Positions 54,714-63,327 of a DNA stretch of 64,000 nucleotides are shown one piece after another. This DNA comes from Dermatobacter hominis (GTDB taxonomy: Bacteria > Actinomycetota > Acidimicrobiia > Acidimicrobiales > Microtrichaceae). The stretch is taken from assembly GCF_020715685.1 (NCBI RefSeq), contig NZ_CP085840.1, positions 4,480,891 through 4,544,890 of the forward strand, given 5' to 3'. Below the pieces are notes generated by a model. The model searched no databases. It saw nothing but the letters and a program-made list of their open reading frames with translations, and was not told the DNA's origin. Position 1 is the stretch's first letter, and each line of letters starts with the position of its first letter. A program made the position numbers and the translations under genes.

Positions 54714-56738
54714 TCAGCCCGGGCCGGGTGCCCGCTCCACCGAGATCGGGATCCCCGTCTGGATGGTCTGGCCGGTGAGGGCGTCGGCATCGACGGTGCT
54801 GGTCAGGCGGCCCACCTCGACGTCGGTGAAGCCGTGCGACAGCGCGACGGCCTCGGGGTGGATCCCATCGGTCACGGTCGCGACGCCCACGACGGATCCG
54901 TTGGCGCTGCGGACGGAGACCCGTCCTCCGGCGGAGATGCCCGCCGCCCCGGCGACTTCGGGGTGCAGCACGACCTCCTGCTCGTCCTGGCGGCCGGTCG
55001 GGCTCGCCACCGAGTTGAACCGGCGGAGCAGCCGGCGGGGGATCAGGCGGAGACCGGGTTCAGGAGCGGGCACGGACCGCAGGTCGAGGAGCGCCGCGAC
55101 CAGCGCCGGCGGGGCCAGGTCGGGGTAGCCGGCGGGGAGCGAGTCCAGGAACCATCCCGTGGCGGTCCCGCCGGCGACCACCGGCCCGTCCGCCTGTCGC
55201 AGCCGCTCGAGCGCGTCAGGACCGCGGGCGACCACGGCGAGGAGGTCGTCGTCGGTCGCGGTGTCGAGGTCGAGACCGCGCGGCATGGCGTCGACCCCGA
55301 GGTGGCGGCCGAGCTCGGCGAGGATCCACCACGCCGCCCGGCGTTCCGCGACCGGCGGCACGACCGCCTCGGTGTACTGGCCGTAGACCGCGAGCTGCGC
55401 GCTCTGCGAGCCGAGCAGGGCGTCGGGCCGCTCCAGCATCCCCGTGCACGGCAGGAGGTGGCTCGCGAGGTCGGCCTGGTCGTCGGCGAGCGTGCCGATG
55501 ACGGCGAACGCGTCCAGACCTGCGATCGCGGCGCGGAGGCGCTCGGGCTGTGCGATGGCGACGAGGGGGTTCCCGCCGAAGGAGACGAGCACCTTGATCG
55601 TCCCCGCCTCGATCTCGTCGACGAGGGCCGCGCACGGGTGCTCGGCGAAGAACCTCGGCAGGTCCGGTCGGCTGGCCGGCCCCGGACCGCCGTCGTCGAT
55701 GGGCTCCGCCCGGATCCCGCCGGCTCGGTCACGCTCGTACGTCAGGGTCGGGTTGCACCACATGCCGCCGGGTCGGTCGACCGAGTCGGTAAGGAGGAGG
55801 AGGCACCAGGCCAGCCACTCGGAGAGGTTGCCGGACCCCGCCATGTCCACCCCGGTTCCGGTGAGCACGGCGAGGCGACCGGTGGCGGCGATCGCCGCGT
55901 CGAGCTCCGCGATCGTGGCCTCGTCGATGCCGGTCCACGCCGCCGCACGGGTCCGGTCCCACGGTGCGACCGCCTCGAGCAGCGCATCGGTCCCGTGCAG
56001 GCGATCGAGGACGGAGGCGGGCACGCCCCGGTCGAGCGCGGACCGCACGAGGTGGGCGAGCAGGGCGTGGTCGGTGCCCGGGCGGATGGGGACGTGGCGG
56101 GTGGCGTGGTGGGCCGTCTCGGTGCGTCTGGGGTCGACCACCCAGACCTCGCCCCGGCGGCCGATCTCGCGGAGGCGCTCGACCGGGTCGGAGAGACCGT
56201 CGTAGTGGCCGTGCGACACGACGGGGTTGGTGCCGAGGACCAGCAGGAGGCGTGCGTCCTCGATGTCGACCACCGGGACCATGCGCGCCGCCAGCACGAG
56301 CGTCGTGACCGTCATCCGTGCCGCGATGTCGACCGTGATCGAGCTGTACCGGCTCCGGGTGCCCAGGCGGCGGCACAACGAGTGCAGCACCGGCGCCGCC
56401 GCCGTCTCCTTGATCGAGGGCGTGCCGACGTACACCGCCACGGCGTCGGGCCCGTGTTCGTCGACGGCGCGGCGGATCCGTGCGGCCAGGTCGTCGAGCG
56501 CAGCGTCCCAGGACGTGGCCTGCAGCTCCGAGCCGCTGCGCAGCATCGGGACGTCGAGTCGGCGGGCGTCGTGGTGCAGCTCACCGAGGGCGCGGCCCTT
56601 CGGGCAGACGTAGCCGCGCGAGACCGGGTGGTCGGGATCGCCTCGGACTGCCGTCACCCGGTCGCCGTCGACGGTGACGAGCACGCCGCAGCACGGCGCG
56701 CAGATCCGGCAGAAGCTGCGGCGGGTCTCCTCGGTCAC
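54714..56738 (-). CDS. Molybdopterin-dependent oxidoreductase with [4Fe-4S] site
   Basis: The 674-residue protein belongs to the DMSO-reductase superfamily. The N-terminal cluster motif is CRICAPCCG followed by CPKG about 27 residues later. Two cofactor-binding stretches (LGTNPVVSHGHYDG, GGNPLVA) and the C-terminal barrel (RVSVRSANGSV, GHGFTD-like SHGFTD) are present. There is no signal peptide, so it is cytoplasmic. The Mo ligand cannot be placed by eye: no Cys, Sec or Asp stands out in the usual place. No small subunit or Mo-cofactor gene is adjacent. A GTG at 56741 is an alternative start. Confidence 0.85.
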   Translation of the reverse strand: MTEETRRSFCRICAPCCGVLVTVDGDRVTAVRGDPDHPVSRGYVCPKGRALGELHHDARRLDVPMLRSGSELQATSWDAALDDLAARIRRAVDEHGPDAVAVYVGTPSIKETAAAPVLHSLCRRLGTRSRYSSITVDIAARMTVTTLVLAARMVPVVDIEDARLLLVLGTNPVVSHGHYDGLSDPVERLREIGRRGEVWVVDPRRTETAHHATRHVPIRPGTDHALLAHLVRSALDRGVPASVLDRLHGTDALLEAVAPWDRTRAAAWTGIDEATIAELDAAIAATGRLAVLTGTGVDMAGSGNLSEWLAWCLLLLTDSVDRPGGMWCNPTLTYERDRAGGIRAEPIDDGGPGPASRPDLPRFFAEHPCAALVDEIEAGTIKVLVSFGGNPLVAIAQPERLRAAIAGLDAFAVIGTLADDQADLASHLLPCTGMLERPDALLGSQSAQLAVYGQYTEAVVPPVAERRAAWWILAELGRHLGVDAMPRGLDLDTATDDDLLAVVARGPDALERLRQADGPVVAGGTATGWFLDSLPAGYPDLAPPALVAALLDLRSVPAPEPGLRLIPRRLLRRFNSVASPTGRQDEQEVVLHPEVAGAAGISAGGRVSVRSANGSVVGVATVTDGIHPEAVALSHGFTDVEVGRLTSTVDADALTGQTIQTGIPISVERAPGPG

Positions 56739-56746
56739 CACGCGCG

Positions 56747-56752
56747 AACGTA
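56747..56752 (-). promoter_or_regulatory. -10 box (TACGTT) of the Mo-oxidoreductase
   Basis: On the minus strand TACGTT lies eight bases before the GTG at 56738 (five before the GTG at 56741). No Shine-Dalgarno sequence. Confidence 0.45.
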
Positions 56753-56788
56753 GCCAGCCGGTCCGCGGGCTGCGCCCGAGTCGCCGTC

Positions 56789-56794
56789 TACCGT
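56789..56794 (+). promoter_or_regulatory. -10 box (TACCGT) of the racemase gene
   Basis: TACCGT ends seven bases before the ATG at 56802, divergent from the oxidoreductase promoter 37 bases away. Confidence 0.5.
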
Positions 56795-56801
56795 CCCGCC
56801 C

Positions 56802-57512
56802 ATGAGAACGATCGGGCTGCTCGGCGGGATGAGCTGGGTGTCGACCGGCCACTACTACGACCTCATGAACCGGGACGTGGCGGAGCGGCTCGGCGGCGAC
56901 CACTGCGCGCCGATGGTCGTCTGGCAGATGGACTTCGACGTGATCACCGCCCACCAGCGGGCCGGTGAGTGGGAGCTCGCCGGCGAGCTCCTGGCCGAGG
57001 GCGCCGCCGCGCTCGTGCGGGCCGGTGCCGAGGTCATCGGCATCGGCGCCAACACCATGCACCTCGTCGCCGACGCCGTGGCGGCGGCGCTCGGTGACGC
57101 CGAGCTCGTGCACATCGTCGAGGTGGTGCGCGACGCCTGCGCTGCGCTCGATGTCACGACGCTCGGGCTGCTCGGAACCGCTTACACGATGGAGTCGCCG
57201 GACCTCTACCCGCCGCGGCTCGCGGCGGCGGGCATCGAGCTCGTCGTCCCCGACGCCGACGACCGGGCGATCGTCCAGCGGGTCACGTTCGACGAGCTGA
57301 TCCACGACGTCGTGACCGAGTCGGCTGTCGCGGAGTTCCGTCGGATCGGGGCGGGGCTGGTCGACGCCGGTGCCGGGGCGGTGGTGCTCGCCTGCACCGA
57401 GCAGGGCGCCGTGCTGCGCGACGGCGAGCTCGACGTGCCGGTGCTCGACAGCACCGTCCTCCACGCCCGGGCACTGGTCGACGCCGCCATCGGCGCCATT
57501 TCGCCGGCCTGA
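56802..57512 (+). CDS. Aspartate/glutamate racemase-family protein
   Basis: The 236-residue protein begins MRTIGLLGGMSWVST, typical of the family of PLP-independent amino-acid racemases. The second catalytic Cys is present in LACTEQG, but the first site reads GANTMH with Thr where a Cys is usual. E. coli YgeA-type enzymes have the same asymmetry and broad specificity with low activity. It stands alone before a membrane fusion protein 41 bases downstream, which has its own -10 box. Confidence 0.85.
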   Translation: MRTIGLLGGMSWVSTGHYYDLMNRDVAERLGGDHCAPMVVWQMDFDVITAHQRAGEWELAGELLAEGAAALVRAGAEVIGIGANTMHLVADAVAAALGDAELVHIVEVVRDACAALDVTTLGLLGTAYTMESPDLYPPRLAAAGIELVVPDADDRAIVQRVTFDELIHDVVTESAVAEFRRIGAGLVDAGAGAVVLACTEQGAVLRDGELDVPVLDSTVLHARALVDAAIGAISPA

Positions 57513-57541
57513 CGTTCCGCGGTCCGCGGGTGACGCTCCCG

Positions 57542-57547
57542 TAGCCT
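57542..57547 (+). promoter_or_regulatory. -10 box (TAGCCT) of the fusion-protein gene
   Basis: TAGCCT ends six bases before the GTG at 57554. No Shine-Dalgarno sequence. Confidence 0.45.
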
Positions 57548-57553
57548 GCCGAT

Positions 57554-59977
57554 GTGCCTCTCGACGTGGTCGGCGACCTGGACGACCAGGTGGACGCGCA
57601 ACTGACCCGCTGGCGGGTCCACACGTTCGGCCCGGCCGACGAGCACCCGTTCCGGCGGCGCACGAGCGACTGGATCCGGGTCATCGTCGCGACGGCGGTC
57701 GTGGCGGTCCTCGCCGCCCGGGCCGACCAGATCAGCGACGCACAGCGGTCGCTGTTCGAGTTCTTCAACCAGCTGCCCGACTCGCTCGACGACCTGTTCC
57801 GCCTGGCGTACGGGCTCGGGACGCTGTGGGGCCTCGGGCTCGTGCTCGTCGCGGCGCTGATCGGTCGCCGGTGGCGGCTCGCCCGAGACCTGGCGCTCGC
57901 CGGCATCCTCGCCGCGCTCCTGTCACGGCTCATCGGCGCGTTCGTGTCCGGTGACTCGACGACGGAGGCGCTGCAGGCCACGGTGCGGCTCGGGTCGTCG
58001 AGCCCGTCCTTCCCCGCCACCCGGCTGGCGGTGATCGTCGGCGTCGTCGCCGCCGCAGCGCCGTACGTCGCCCGACCCACCCGCCGGACCGGCCAGCTCT
58101 TCGCCACGATCATGGCGCTGTCGGCCATGTACCTGGGCGTGGCCCTTCCGAACGCCGTCGTCGCCGGCGCGGTCCTCGGGTGGGGGTGCGGCGCCATCGT
58201 TCACCTGGCGTTCGGCTCGCCGGGCGGCCGCCCGACCCTGCCGCAGATGCGCGAGACGCTCCGCGAGCTCGGCGTCGGCGCCGAGGGGCTCGGACTGGCC
58301 CAGCACCAACCCGACGACGCCACGTTGATGTACGCCGTCGACGGGCGGGGGATGCTGCACATCCGGGTGCTCGGTCGCGACGAGGCCGACGCCCAGGTGC
58401 TCGGCCGGGCCTGGCGTTCGATCGTCTACAAGTCGCCGCCGGGACGTCTCCACCTGACCAGGATCGAGGCGGTCGAGCACCAGGCGTACACGATGCTGCT
58501 CGCCGGCAGCGAGGGCGTGCGGGTCCCCGAGGTGGTCACGACCGGCACGGCGGGACCGGGTGCGGCGGTGCTGGTCGACCGACCGTTCGCCGGGACGCCG
58601 TTCTCCGAGCTGTCGCCCGACGACCTGACCGAGGCGTTGCTCGAGCGAGCATGGCGCTCCCTCACCCGGCTGCACGAGGCCGGGATCGCGCACCTCGACC
58701 TCACGCTCGACCACGTGATCCTGGCCGACGACGGCGAGGTCGGCTTCACGTCCTTCAGCGAGGCCGTCACCGGCGACCGCCACGACTACCGGCTCCACGA
58801 CGTCGCCACCTTCCTCGTCGCGAGCGGCGAGGTCGTCGGCCCGGACCGGGCCGTCGCCGCGGCTGCCTTCGGCCTCGGCCACGACCGGCTGCAGGAGGTG
58901 CTGCCCGTCCTGCAGACGTCGGTGCTGCCGTCGTCGATGCGGCCCCACGGGCGGGCCGAGCGCAAGGCGCAGTCCGACGGGATCGCCGCGCTGCGGTCGT
59001 CCGCCGCGGCGGCGGTCGACGTCGAACCGCCGCACCTCACCGAGCTGCACCGGATCTCCGGCGCGACGCTGGCCATGGTCATCGGCACGTTCCTCGGCGT
59101 CGCCGCGCTGCTCAGCCAGGTGGGCGATCCGCAGGAGCTGTGGGACACGATGTCCCAGGCCGACTGGTCCTGGATCAGCCTCGCCATCACGGTCTCGCTG
59201 CTCACGAACTTCTCGACCGCGATCGCTCTCATGGGAAGCGTCCCGATCCGCATCCCGCTCCTGCGCACGACGGAGCTGCAGCTGTCGCTGTCGTTCGCCA
59301 ACCTGGCGGTGCCGACCGTCGGCGGCCTGGCGTCGCAGGTGCGCTACCTGCAGAAGCAGGGCGTCGACCTCGCCGGAGCGGTGGCGGCCGGCGGCGTCGT
59401 GTCGGGCGTGGCGAACGTCGTCGTGACCAGCTCGGTCTGCTTGCTCGCCATCCTGCTGTCGCCGTCCAAGGTGTCGACCGAGTCGGTGTCCGCGAGCCAG
59501 CTCCTCACGCTGCTCCTGATCGCGGCGGCGGTGATCGGCGTCGTGTGCGCGATCGTCTTCGGCATCCCGGGCATCCGCAAGCGGGTGCTGGCGCCGGTGC
59601 AGAACGCGTGGGCGATCGTGTCCTCGGCGCTCCGCTCGCCCCGACAGATCAGCCAGCTGGTGCTGGGCTGGGCGTGCAACGCCCTCATGTACGCGTTCGT
59701 CCTCTACTGCTGCGTCGCCGCCTTCGGCCCACCGGTCAACTTCTGGACGATCGTGCTGATCAACACCGGCGTGTCCACGTTGGCCTTCGCCGTCCCGGTG
59801 CCGGGCGGTGCGACGGCGGTCAGCTCGGTGGGTGTGGCCGGTCTGCTGACCGCGGTGGGCGCCAGCCAGGAGGTCGCGGTGGCGGCGTCGCTCGCGTACC
59901 AGGTGACCGCCACGTTCATCCCTGCGGTGCCGGGTTGGTTCTGCTTCCGGAACCTGATGACGCTCGACTACCTCTGA
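57554..59977 (+). CDS. Fusion of PAP2-like, kinase-like and flippase-like membrane domains
   Basis: The 807-residue protein has three parts. Residues about 40-235 form a membrane region like PAP2, but PSGH is replaced by PSFPATR (about 150) and the downstream His by LGVALPNAVVAG, so it is not a phosphatase. About 240-450 resemble a kinase or aminoglycoside-phosphotransferase fold with HLDLTLDHVIL (379) and GFTSFSEA, where the Asn and DFG are lost. About 500-807 form an LPG-synthase-type or YbhN-like membrane domain. A lipid-transport or flippase role is an inference. Confidence 0.8.
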   Translation: MPLDVVGDLDDQVDAQLTRWRVHTFGPADEHPFRRRTSDWIRVIVATAVVAVLAARADQISDAQRSLFEFFNQLPDSLDDLFRLAYGLGTLWGLGLVLVAALIGRRWRLARDLALAGILAALLSRLIGAFVSGDSTTEALQATVRLGSSSPSFPATRLAVIVGVVAAAAPYVARPTRRTGQLFATIMALSAMYLGVALPNAVVAGAVLGWGCGAIVHLAFGSPGGRPTLPQMRETLRELGVGAEGLGLAQHQPDDATLMYAVDGRGMLHIRVLGRDEADAQVLGRAWRSIVYKSPPGRLHLTRIEAVEHQAYTMLLAGSEGVRVPEVVTTGTAGPGAAVLVDRPFAGTPFSELSPDDLTEALLERAWRSLTRLHEAGIAHLDLTLDHVILADDGEVGFTSFSEAVTGDRHDYRLHDVATFLVASGEVVGPDRAVAAAAFGLGHDRLQEVLPVLQTSVLPSSMRPHGRAERKAQSDGIAALRSSAAAAVDVEPPHLTELHRISGATLAMVIGTFLGVAALLSQVGDPQELWDTMSQADWSWISLAITVSLLTNFSTAIALMGSVPIRIPLLRTTELQLSLSFANLAVPTVGGLASQVRYLQKQGVDLAGAVAAGGVVSGVANVVVTSSVCLLAILLSPSKVSTESVSASQLLTLLLIAAAVIGVVCAIVFGIPGIRKRVLAPVQNAWAIVSSALRSPRQISQLVLGWACNALMYAFVLYCCVAAFGPPVNFWTIVLINTGVSTLAFAVPVPGGATAVSSVGVAGLLTAVGASQEVAVAASLAYQVTATFIPAVPGWFCFRNLMTLDYL

Positions 59978-59988
59978 GCCCCGACCGT

Positions 59989-60006
59989 CCCTCCCGAACG
60001 GGAGGG
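59989..60006. terminator. Hairpin between convergent genes
   Basis: CCCTCCC (59989-59995) pairs with GGGAGGG (60000-60006) with a GAAC loop. It lies between the fusion gene and the convergent flavoprotein gene. No T-run. Confidence 0.55.
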
Positions 60007-60040
60007 TCAGGGGTCGAGACGACGGGCACGCCCGGCCTCC

Positions 60041-61204
60041 TCAACCCTGCAGCAGCGCCTGCGCGTACCCGGTGAGGGTGTTGTTGTCGACGAAGAGGTG
60101 CTGCGTGCCGGCCGAGATGTCTCGGAAGCAGCGGCCGACGACGCTGGGCTGGCGGAGACCCGAGGAGCCGGCCCAGGTGTAGGCGAAGCGGCACGCGTCG
60201 GCGGCCACGCGGGTGGCGTACGTCGTGGCCTGGCGGGTGCGCTGCACCTGGAGGTTGGTGGGGTCGCCGCCGTCGGCCACGGCCGCCTCGAGCTCCTCGA
60301 ACGCCTCGAACACGAACGAGCGGGCGGCCCGCATTGCGCCATCGTGCAGCGCCAGGTCGTGCTGGAACAGCTGCTGCGACGCGATCGGATCCGCGCCCAG
60401 CCGGGCCTTGTCCTGCGCGACCTTCACGATCTCGTCGATGGCCCGGCGACCGACACCCGTGGCGAACCCGGCGTGGCCGAGCGCGGTCAGGGCGAACAGG
60501 CCGATGCGGAACACGTCACCGCCGCGGAGCGGCACGCACGTGAGCAGACGGAAGGTCCGGTCCTCCGGGACGAGCACGCCGTCGACCGTGTAGTCGTAGC
60601 TGCCGGTGCCGGCGAGGCCGAGCACGTTCCAGTTGCCGGTGAACTCGACCTGGTCCCTCGGGATGAAGGCGACGCGCATGTCGGGCAGGCCCAGCTCGTC
60701 GAGGCCCGGCTCGCCGTCGACCATGAGCATGCCGCCCGCTGCGATCCAGTCGGCGTGCCCTGTCCCGCTGCCGAACGAGTAGCGGCCGCTGAACTCCAGC
60801 GCGCTGTCGCGGGGCACGGCCTCGCCGACGGGGCCGAACATCCCACCGTGGATCGGCAGACGCCGGGGGTGTTCGGGCGACGGGCGGTCGGCGCCGTCGA
60901 GGAACATCGGGAGGGCGGTCTCGTCGGGGAGGTACACCGAGGCGAAGGCCGACGACGTGGCGTTCGCCATCAACGACCAGCCGGTCGACCCATCGGCGTA
61001 GGCCAGTTCGTCGAACACCGAGATGGCGGTGCGGACGTCGACCTCGAGGCCGCCCAGCTCCTTCGGCACCAGCACCCAGAACAGGCCGGCCTCGGCCAGG
61101 GCGTCGACCACGTCGTCGGGCATCGTGCCGAGCTCCTCGGAGCGGTCGGCTGCCGCCTCGATCAGCGGCGTCAGTCGGCGCGTGGCGTCGAGCAGGTCGT
61201 TCAC
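60041..61204 (-). CDS. Acyl-CoA dehydrogenase-family flavoprotein
   Basis: The 387-residue protein follows the acyl-CoA dehydrogenase fold: an N-terminal helical domain (WVLVPKELGGLEVDV), a middle beta domain (GRYSFGSGTGHADW, DVFRIGLF) and a C-terminal helical domain ending GTQHLFVDNNTLTGYAQALL. The sequence looks more like the HpaH/HsaA-type flavin monooxygenase branch than true beta-oxidation enzymes, because the catalytic Glu is not obvious. Substrate is unknown. Start is a GTG. Confidence 0.85.
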   Translation of the reverse strand: MNDLLDATRRLTPLIEAAADRSEELGTMPDDVVDALAEAGLFWVLVPKELGGLEVDVRTAISVFDELAYADGSTGWSLMANATSSAFASVYLPDETALPMFLDGADRPSPEHPRRLPIHGGMFGPVGEAVPRDSALEFSGRYSFGSGTGHADWIAAGGMLMVDGEPGLDELGLPDMRVAFIPRDQVEFTGNWNVLGLAGTGSYDYTVDGVLVPEDRTFRLLTCVPLRGGDVFRIGLFALTALGHAGFATGVGRRAIDEIVKVAQDKARLGADPIASQQLFQHDLALHDGAMRAARSFVFEAFEELEAAVADGGDPTNLQVQRTRQATTYATRVAADACRFAYTWAGSSGLRQPSVVGRCFRDISAGTQHLFVDNNTLTGYAQALLQG

Positions 61205-61250
61205 GGTGGTCCCCCCGGGTCCGGTGTGGTGAAGGTGTGCGGCGGCCCGG

Positions 61251-61817
61251 TCAGGGCTCGCCGTCGAGCCAGGACGGCGCGCCGTCGAGCAGGAAGCGGC
61301 TGACCTCGAGGCACCGCTCGAGCGCGTCGCACAGCATCTCCTCGCCCATGTACACCTGGCTGAGGCTGACCGGCACCCGGGCGACGACCGTCAAGGTGCG
61401 CTCGGACGGGTCGGTCACGCTCTGGAAGGAGTCGACCGCCGAGACCTCGAGCGGCAGGTCGGGACCGCCGATCCCGGCCAGCTCGGTGGCGAGCAGCAGC
61501 AGGTCGGGGCAGTGGGGGAGCGGCGGCAGCGACCAGGTGAAGGTCATCGGAAGGTGGTGCACGTCCTCGGGTTCCTCGCCCTCGGGGAGCTCCAGGACCT
61601 GGTCCTCGAACGCCAGCACCGAGCGGGGGTCGACCTCGACCGCGAGGTGGAACTCGACGGGCCCGCCGCACGCCTCCTCGGGGTGCAGGTCGACCTCCCA
61701 CGCCTGGCGCATGGAGTAGGTCTCGACGAAGTGGCGCTCGTCGTGGATGTGGAACCCGTGGTCGGCTGCGTGGTTCTTGAGGTCCGCCACGAAACCGGCG
61801 ACGTCGATGACTGCCAT
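61251..61817 (-). CDS. Conserved-looking protein of unknown function
   Basis: The 188-residue acidic protein starts MAVIDVAGFVADLKNHAADH and has no membrane segment or signal. It is rich in Glu, Asp and Leu. I do not recognise a family. A GTG at 61820 is an alternative start. It is 46 bases upstream of the flavoprotein gene on the same strand and may share its transcript, though nothing links their functions. Confidence 0.65.
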   Translation of the reverse strand: MAVIDVAGFVADLKNHAADHGFHIHDERHFVETYSMRQAWEVDLHPEEACGGPVEFHLAVEVDPRSVLAFEDQVLELPEGEEPEDVHHLPMTFTWSLPPLPHCPDLLLLATELAGIGGPDLPLEVSAVDSFQSVTDPSERTLTVVARVPVSLSQVYMGEEMLCDALERCLEVSRFLLDGAPSWLDGEP

Positions 61818-61824
61818 CACCACC

Positions 61825-61830
61825 AGATTG
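61825..61830 (-). promoter_or_regulatory. Candidate -10 box (CAATCT)
   Basis: On the minus strand CAATCT ends seven bases before the ATG at 61817. Weaker than the TAnnnT boxes elsewhere because the first base is C. Confidence 0.3.
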
Positions 61831-61875
61831 CCAGCCGATCGGGGCCGGGAGAAACCACGTTGCGGGGGGGACCGG

Positions 61876-61881
61876 TACCCT
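61876..61881 (+). promoter_or_regulatory. -10 box (TACCCT) of the inositol-phosphatase-like gene
   Basis: TACCCT ends seven bases before the GTG at 61889. No Shine-Dalgarno sequence fits. Confidence 0.45.
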
Positions 61882-61888
61882 CGGCGGG

Positions 61889-62686
61889 GTGATCTCAGGG
61901 GCCCAGACGGAGCGTTCCACGGTGTGGTTGCAGGACCTGCTCGAGCGGACCGCCGATGCCGTGGCCGCCGCGCTGGTGGCAGATCGCACCGATGTCGAGA
62001 CGTCGGACGCGTCGTGGCGCGACCGGGGCGAACGGCCCGGCCAGTACCGGATCGACCTCGTGGCCGACGCCGCCGCGCTCGACGTGCTGCGGGCCGACGG
62101 CGTCGGCGTCCTGAGCGAGGAGTCGGGGCTCGAGGACCGGGGCAACGGCCTGATCGTGGCGGTGGACCCGGTGGACGGCTCGACCAACGCCAGCCGGGGC
62201 CTGCCCTGGTACGCGACCAGCCTGTGCGCCGTCGACGAGGAGGGGCCGCTCGTCGCCCTGGTCGTGAACCTGGCCACCGGCACCCGCTACCGGGCGGTGC
62301 GCGGCGGTGGTGCCACCCGGGACGGCCGGGCGGCGCGGGTCTCGGGGGTCGACCGGAGCGAGAAGGCACTCGTCGTGCTCAACGGCTACCCGGGCCGGCA
62401 CCTCGGGTGGCGCCAGTACCGGGCGCTCGGGGCGACGGCGCTCGACCTCTGCTCGGTGGCCGACGGCTCGGTCGACGGCACCGTCGACTGCGCGCACGAC
62501 GCCCTCGGGCCGTGGGACTTCCTCGGTGGCTCGCTGCTCATCACCGAGGCCGGGGGTCGGGTCGGTGACCTGCACGGCCGGCCCCTCGACGAGATCGGCC
62601 ACGGCGTGCGCCGCACGCCGGTGTCGGCCGCGACGCCCGCCCTGTTCGACGAGCTGCTCGAAGGCCGCCGCTCCCTCGACGGCTGA
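61889..62686 (+). CDS. Inositol-monophosphatase-family phosphatase
   Basis: The 265-residue enzyme should remove phosphate from a sugar or inositol phosphate with magnesium. It has the metal-binding motif DPVDGSTN and, near the C-terminus, GPWDFLGGSLLITEAGG in place of WDxAAG. An upstream Glu in LSEESGLE completes the metal site. Candidates include inositol phosphate, fructose-1,6-bisphosphate, histidinol phosphate and PAP; sequence alone does not decide. Confidence 0.88.
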   Translation: MISGAQTERSTVWLQDLLERTADAVAAALVADRTDVETSDASWRDRGERPGQYRIDLVADAAALDVLRADGVGVLSEESGLEDRGNGLIVAVDPVDGSTNASRGLPWYATSLCAVDEEGPLVALVVNLATGTRYRAVRGGGATRDGRAARVSGVDRSEKALVVLNGYPGRHLGWRQYRALGATALDLCSVADGSVDGTVDCAHDALGPWDFLGGSLLITEAGGRVGDLHGRPLDEIGHGVRRTPVSAATPALFDELLEGRRSLDG

Positions 62687-62787
62687 GATCACGCTGCCCG
62701 AGCGCACCGGCCCCGGGTCGTGTCGACCCCGAAGCGGGTGTGAGGTGACCCCGAGGACGCGAGGGGGGGAACCGACCCCGGGCGCCG

Positions 62788-62793
62788 TATCGT
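62788..62793 (+). promoter_or_regulatory. -10 box (TATCGT) of the NUDIX gene
   Basis: TATCGT ends six bases before the GTG at 62800. Confidence 0.45.
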
Positions 62794-62799
62794 GGCTCC

Positions 62800-63327
62800 G
62801 TGGTCGATGCGGTCCAGAGGGTGCTGCTGCGCGTGTTCCGGTTGCTGCCGCGCCGCGTCCGGCGCTGGCTCGTCCGGGCCGGCACGCCGAAGTACACGGT
62901 CGGCGCCATCTGCATCGTGCAGCGCCGGGACGGCGCGATCCTCCTCGTCCGGCACTCCTACGTCTCTCGGTGGGGCACGCCGGGCGGCCTGGCCAAGCGC
63001 CGTGAGCCGATCGACGTCGCCGCCGCTCGCGAGACGATGGAGGAGGTCAACCTGCCCGTCGAGCTGATCGGCGAGCCGTCGGTCGTGGTGGAGCCGCTGC
63101 CGCGTCGGGTCGACGTCGTGTTCCTCGCCCGTCCGGCCATCGACGCGCCGCTCGACGACGTGCGGCCCAGCTCACCCGAGATCGTCGCGACCGGCTGGTT
63201 CCAGCCGCACGAGCTGCCCGAGCTCCAGCCCGAGACGGCGACGGCGCTCGTGGCGTTGTCCCGCGACGGTCGGATCGACCTGTCGGGCTCGGGCCTCAGG
63301 CCATCGTCTGGCCGCCCGACACGTTGA
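62800..63327 (+). CDS. NUDIX hydrolase
   Basis: The 175-residue protein hydrolyses a nucleoside-diphosphate-linked substrate. The Nudix box reads G-x5-E-x7-RE-xx-EE, with Asn instead of the final Gly (REPIDVAAARETMEEVN). A basic, hydrophobic N-terminal helix (LLRVFRLLPRRVRRWLV) may bind membrane. The last 32 bases overlap the convergent SDR gene. Confidence 0.87.
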   Translation: MVDAVQRVLLRVFRLLPRRVRRWLVRAGTPKYTVGAICIVQRRDGAILLVRHSYVSRWGTPGGLAKRREPIDVAAARETMEEVNLPVELIGEPSVVVEPLPRRVDVVFLARPAIDAPLDDVRPSSPEIVATGWFQPHELPELQPETATALVALSRDGRIDLSGSGLRPSSGRPTR

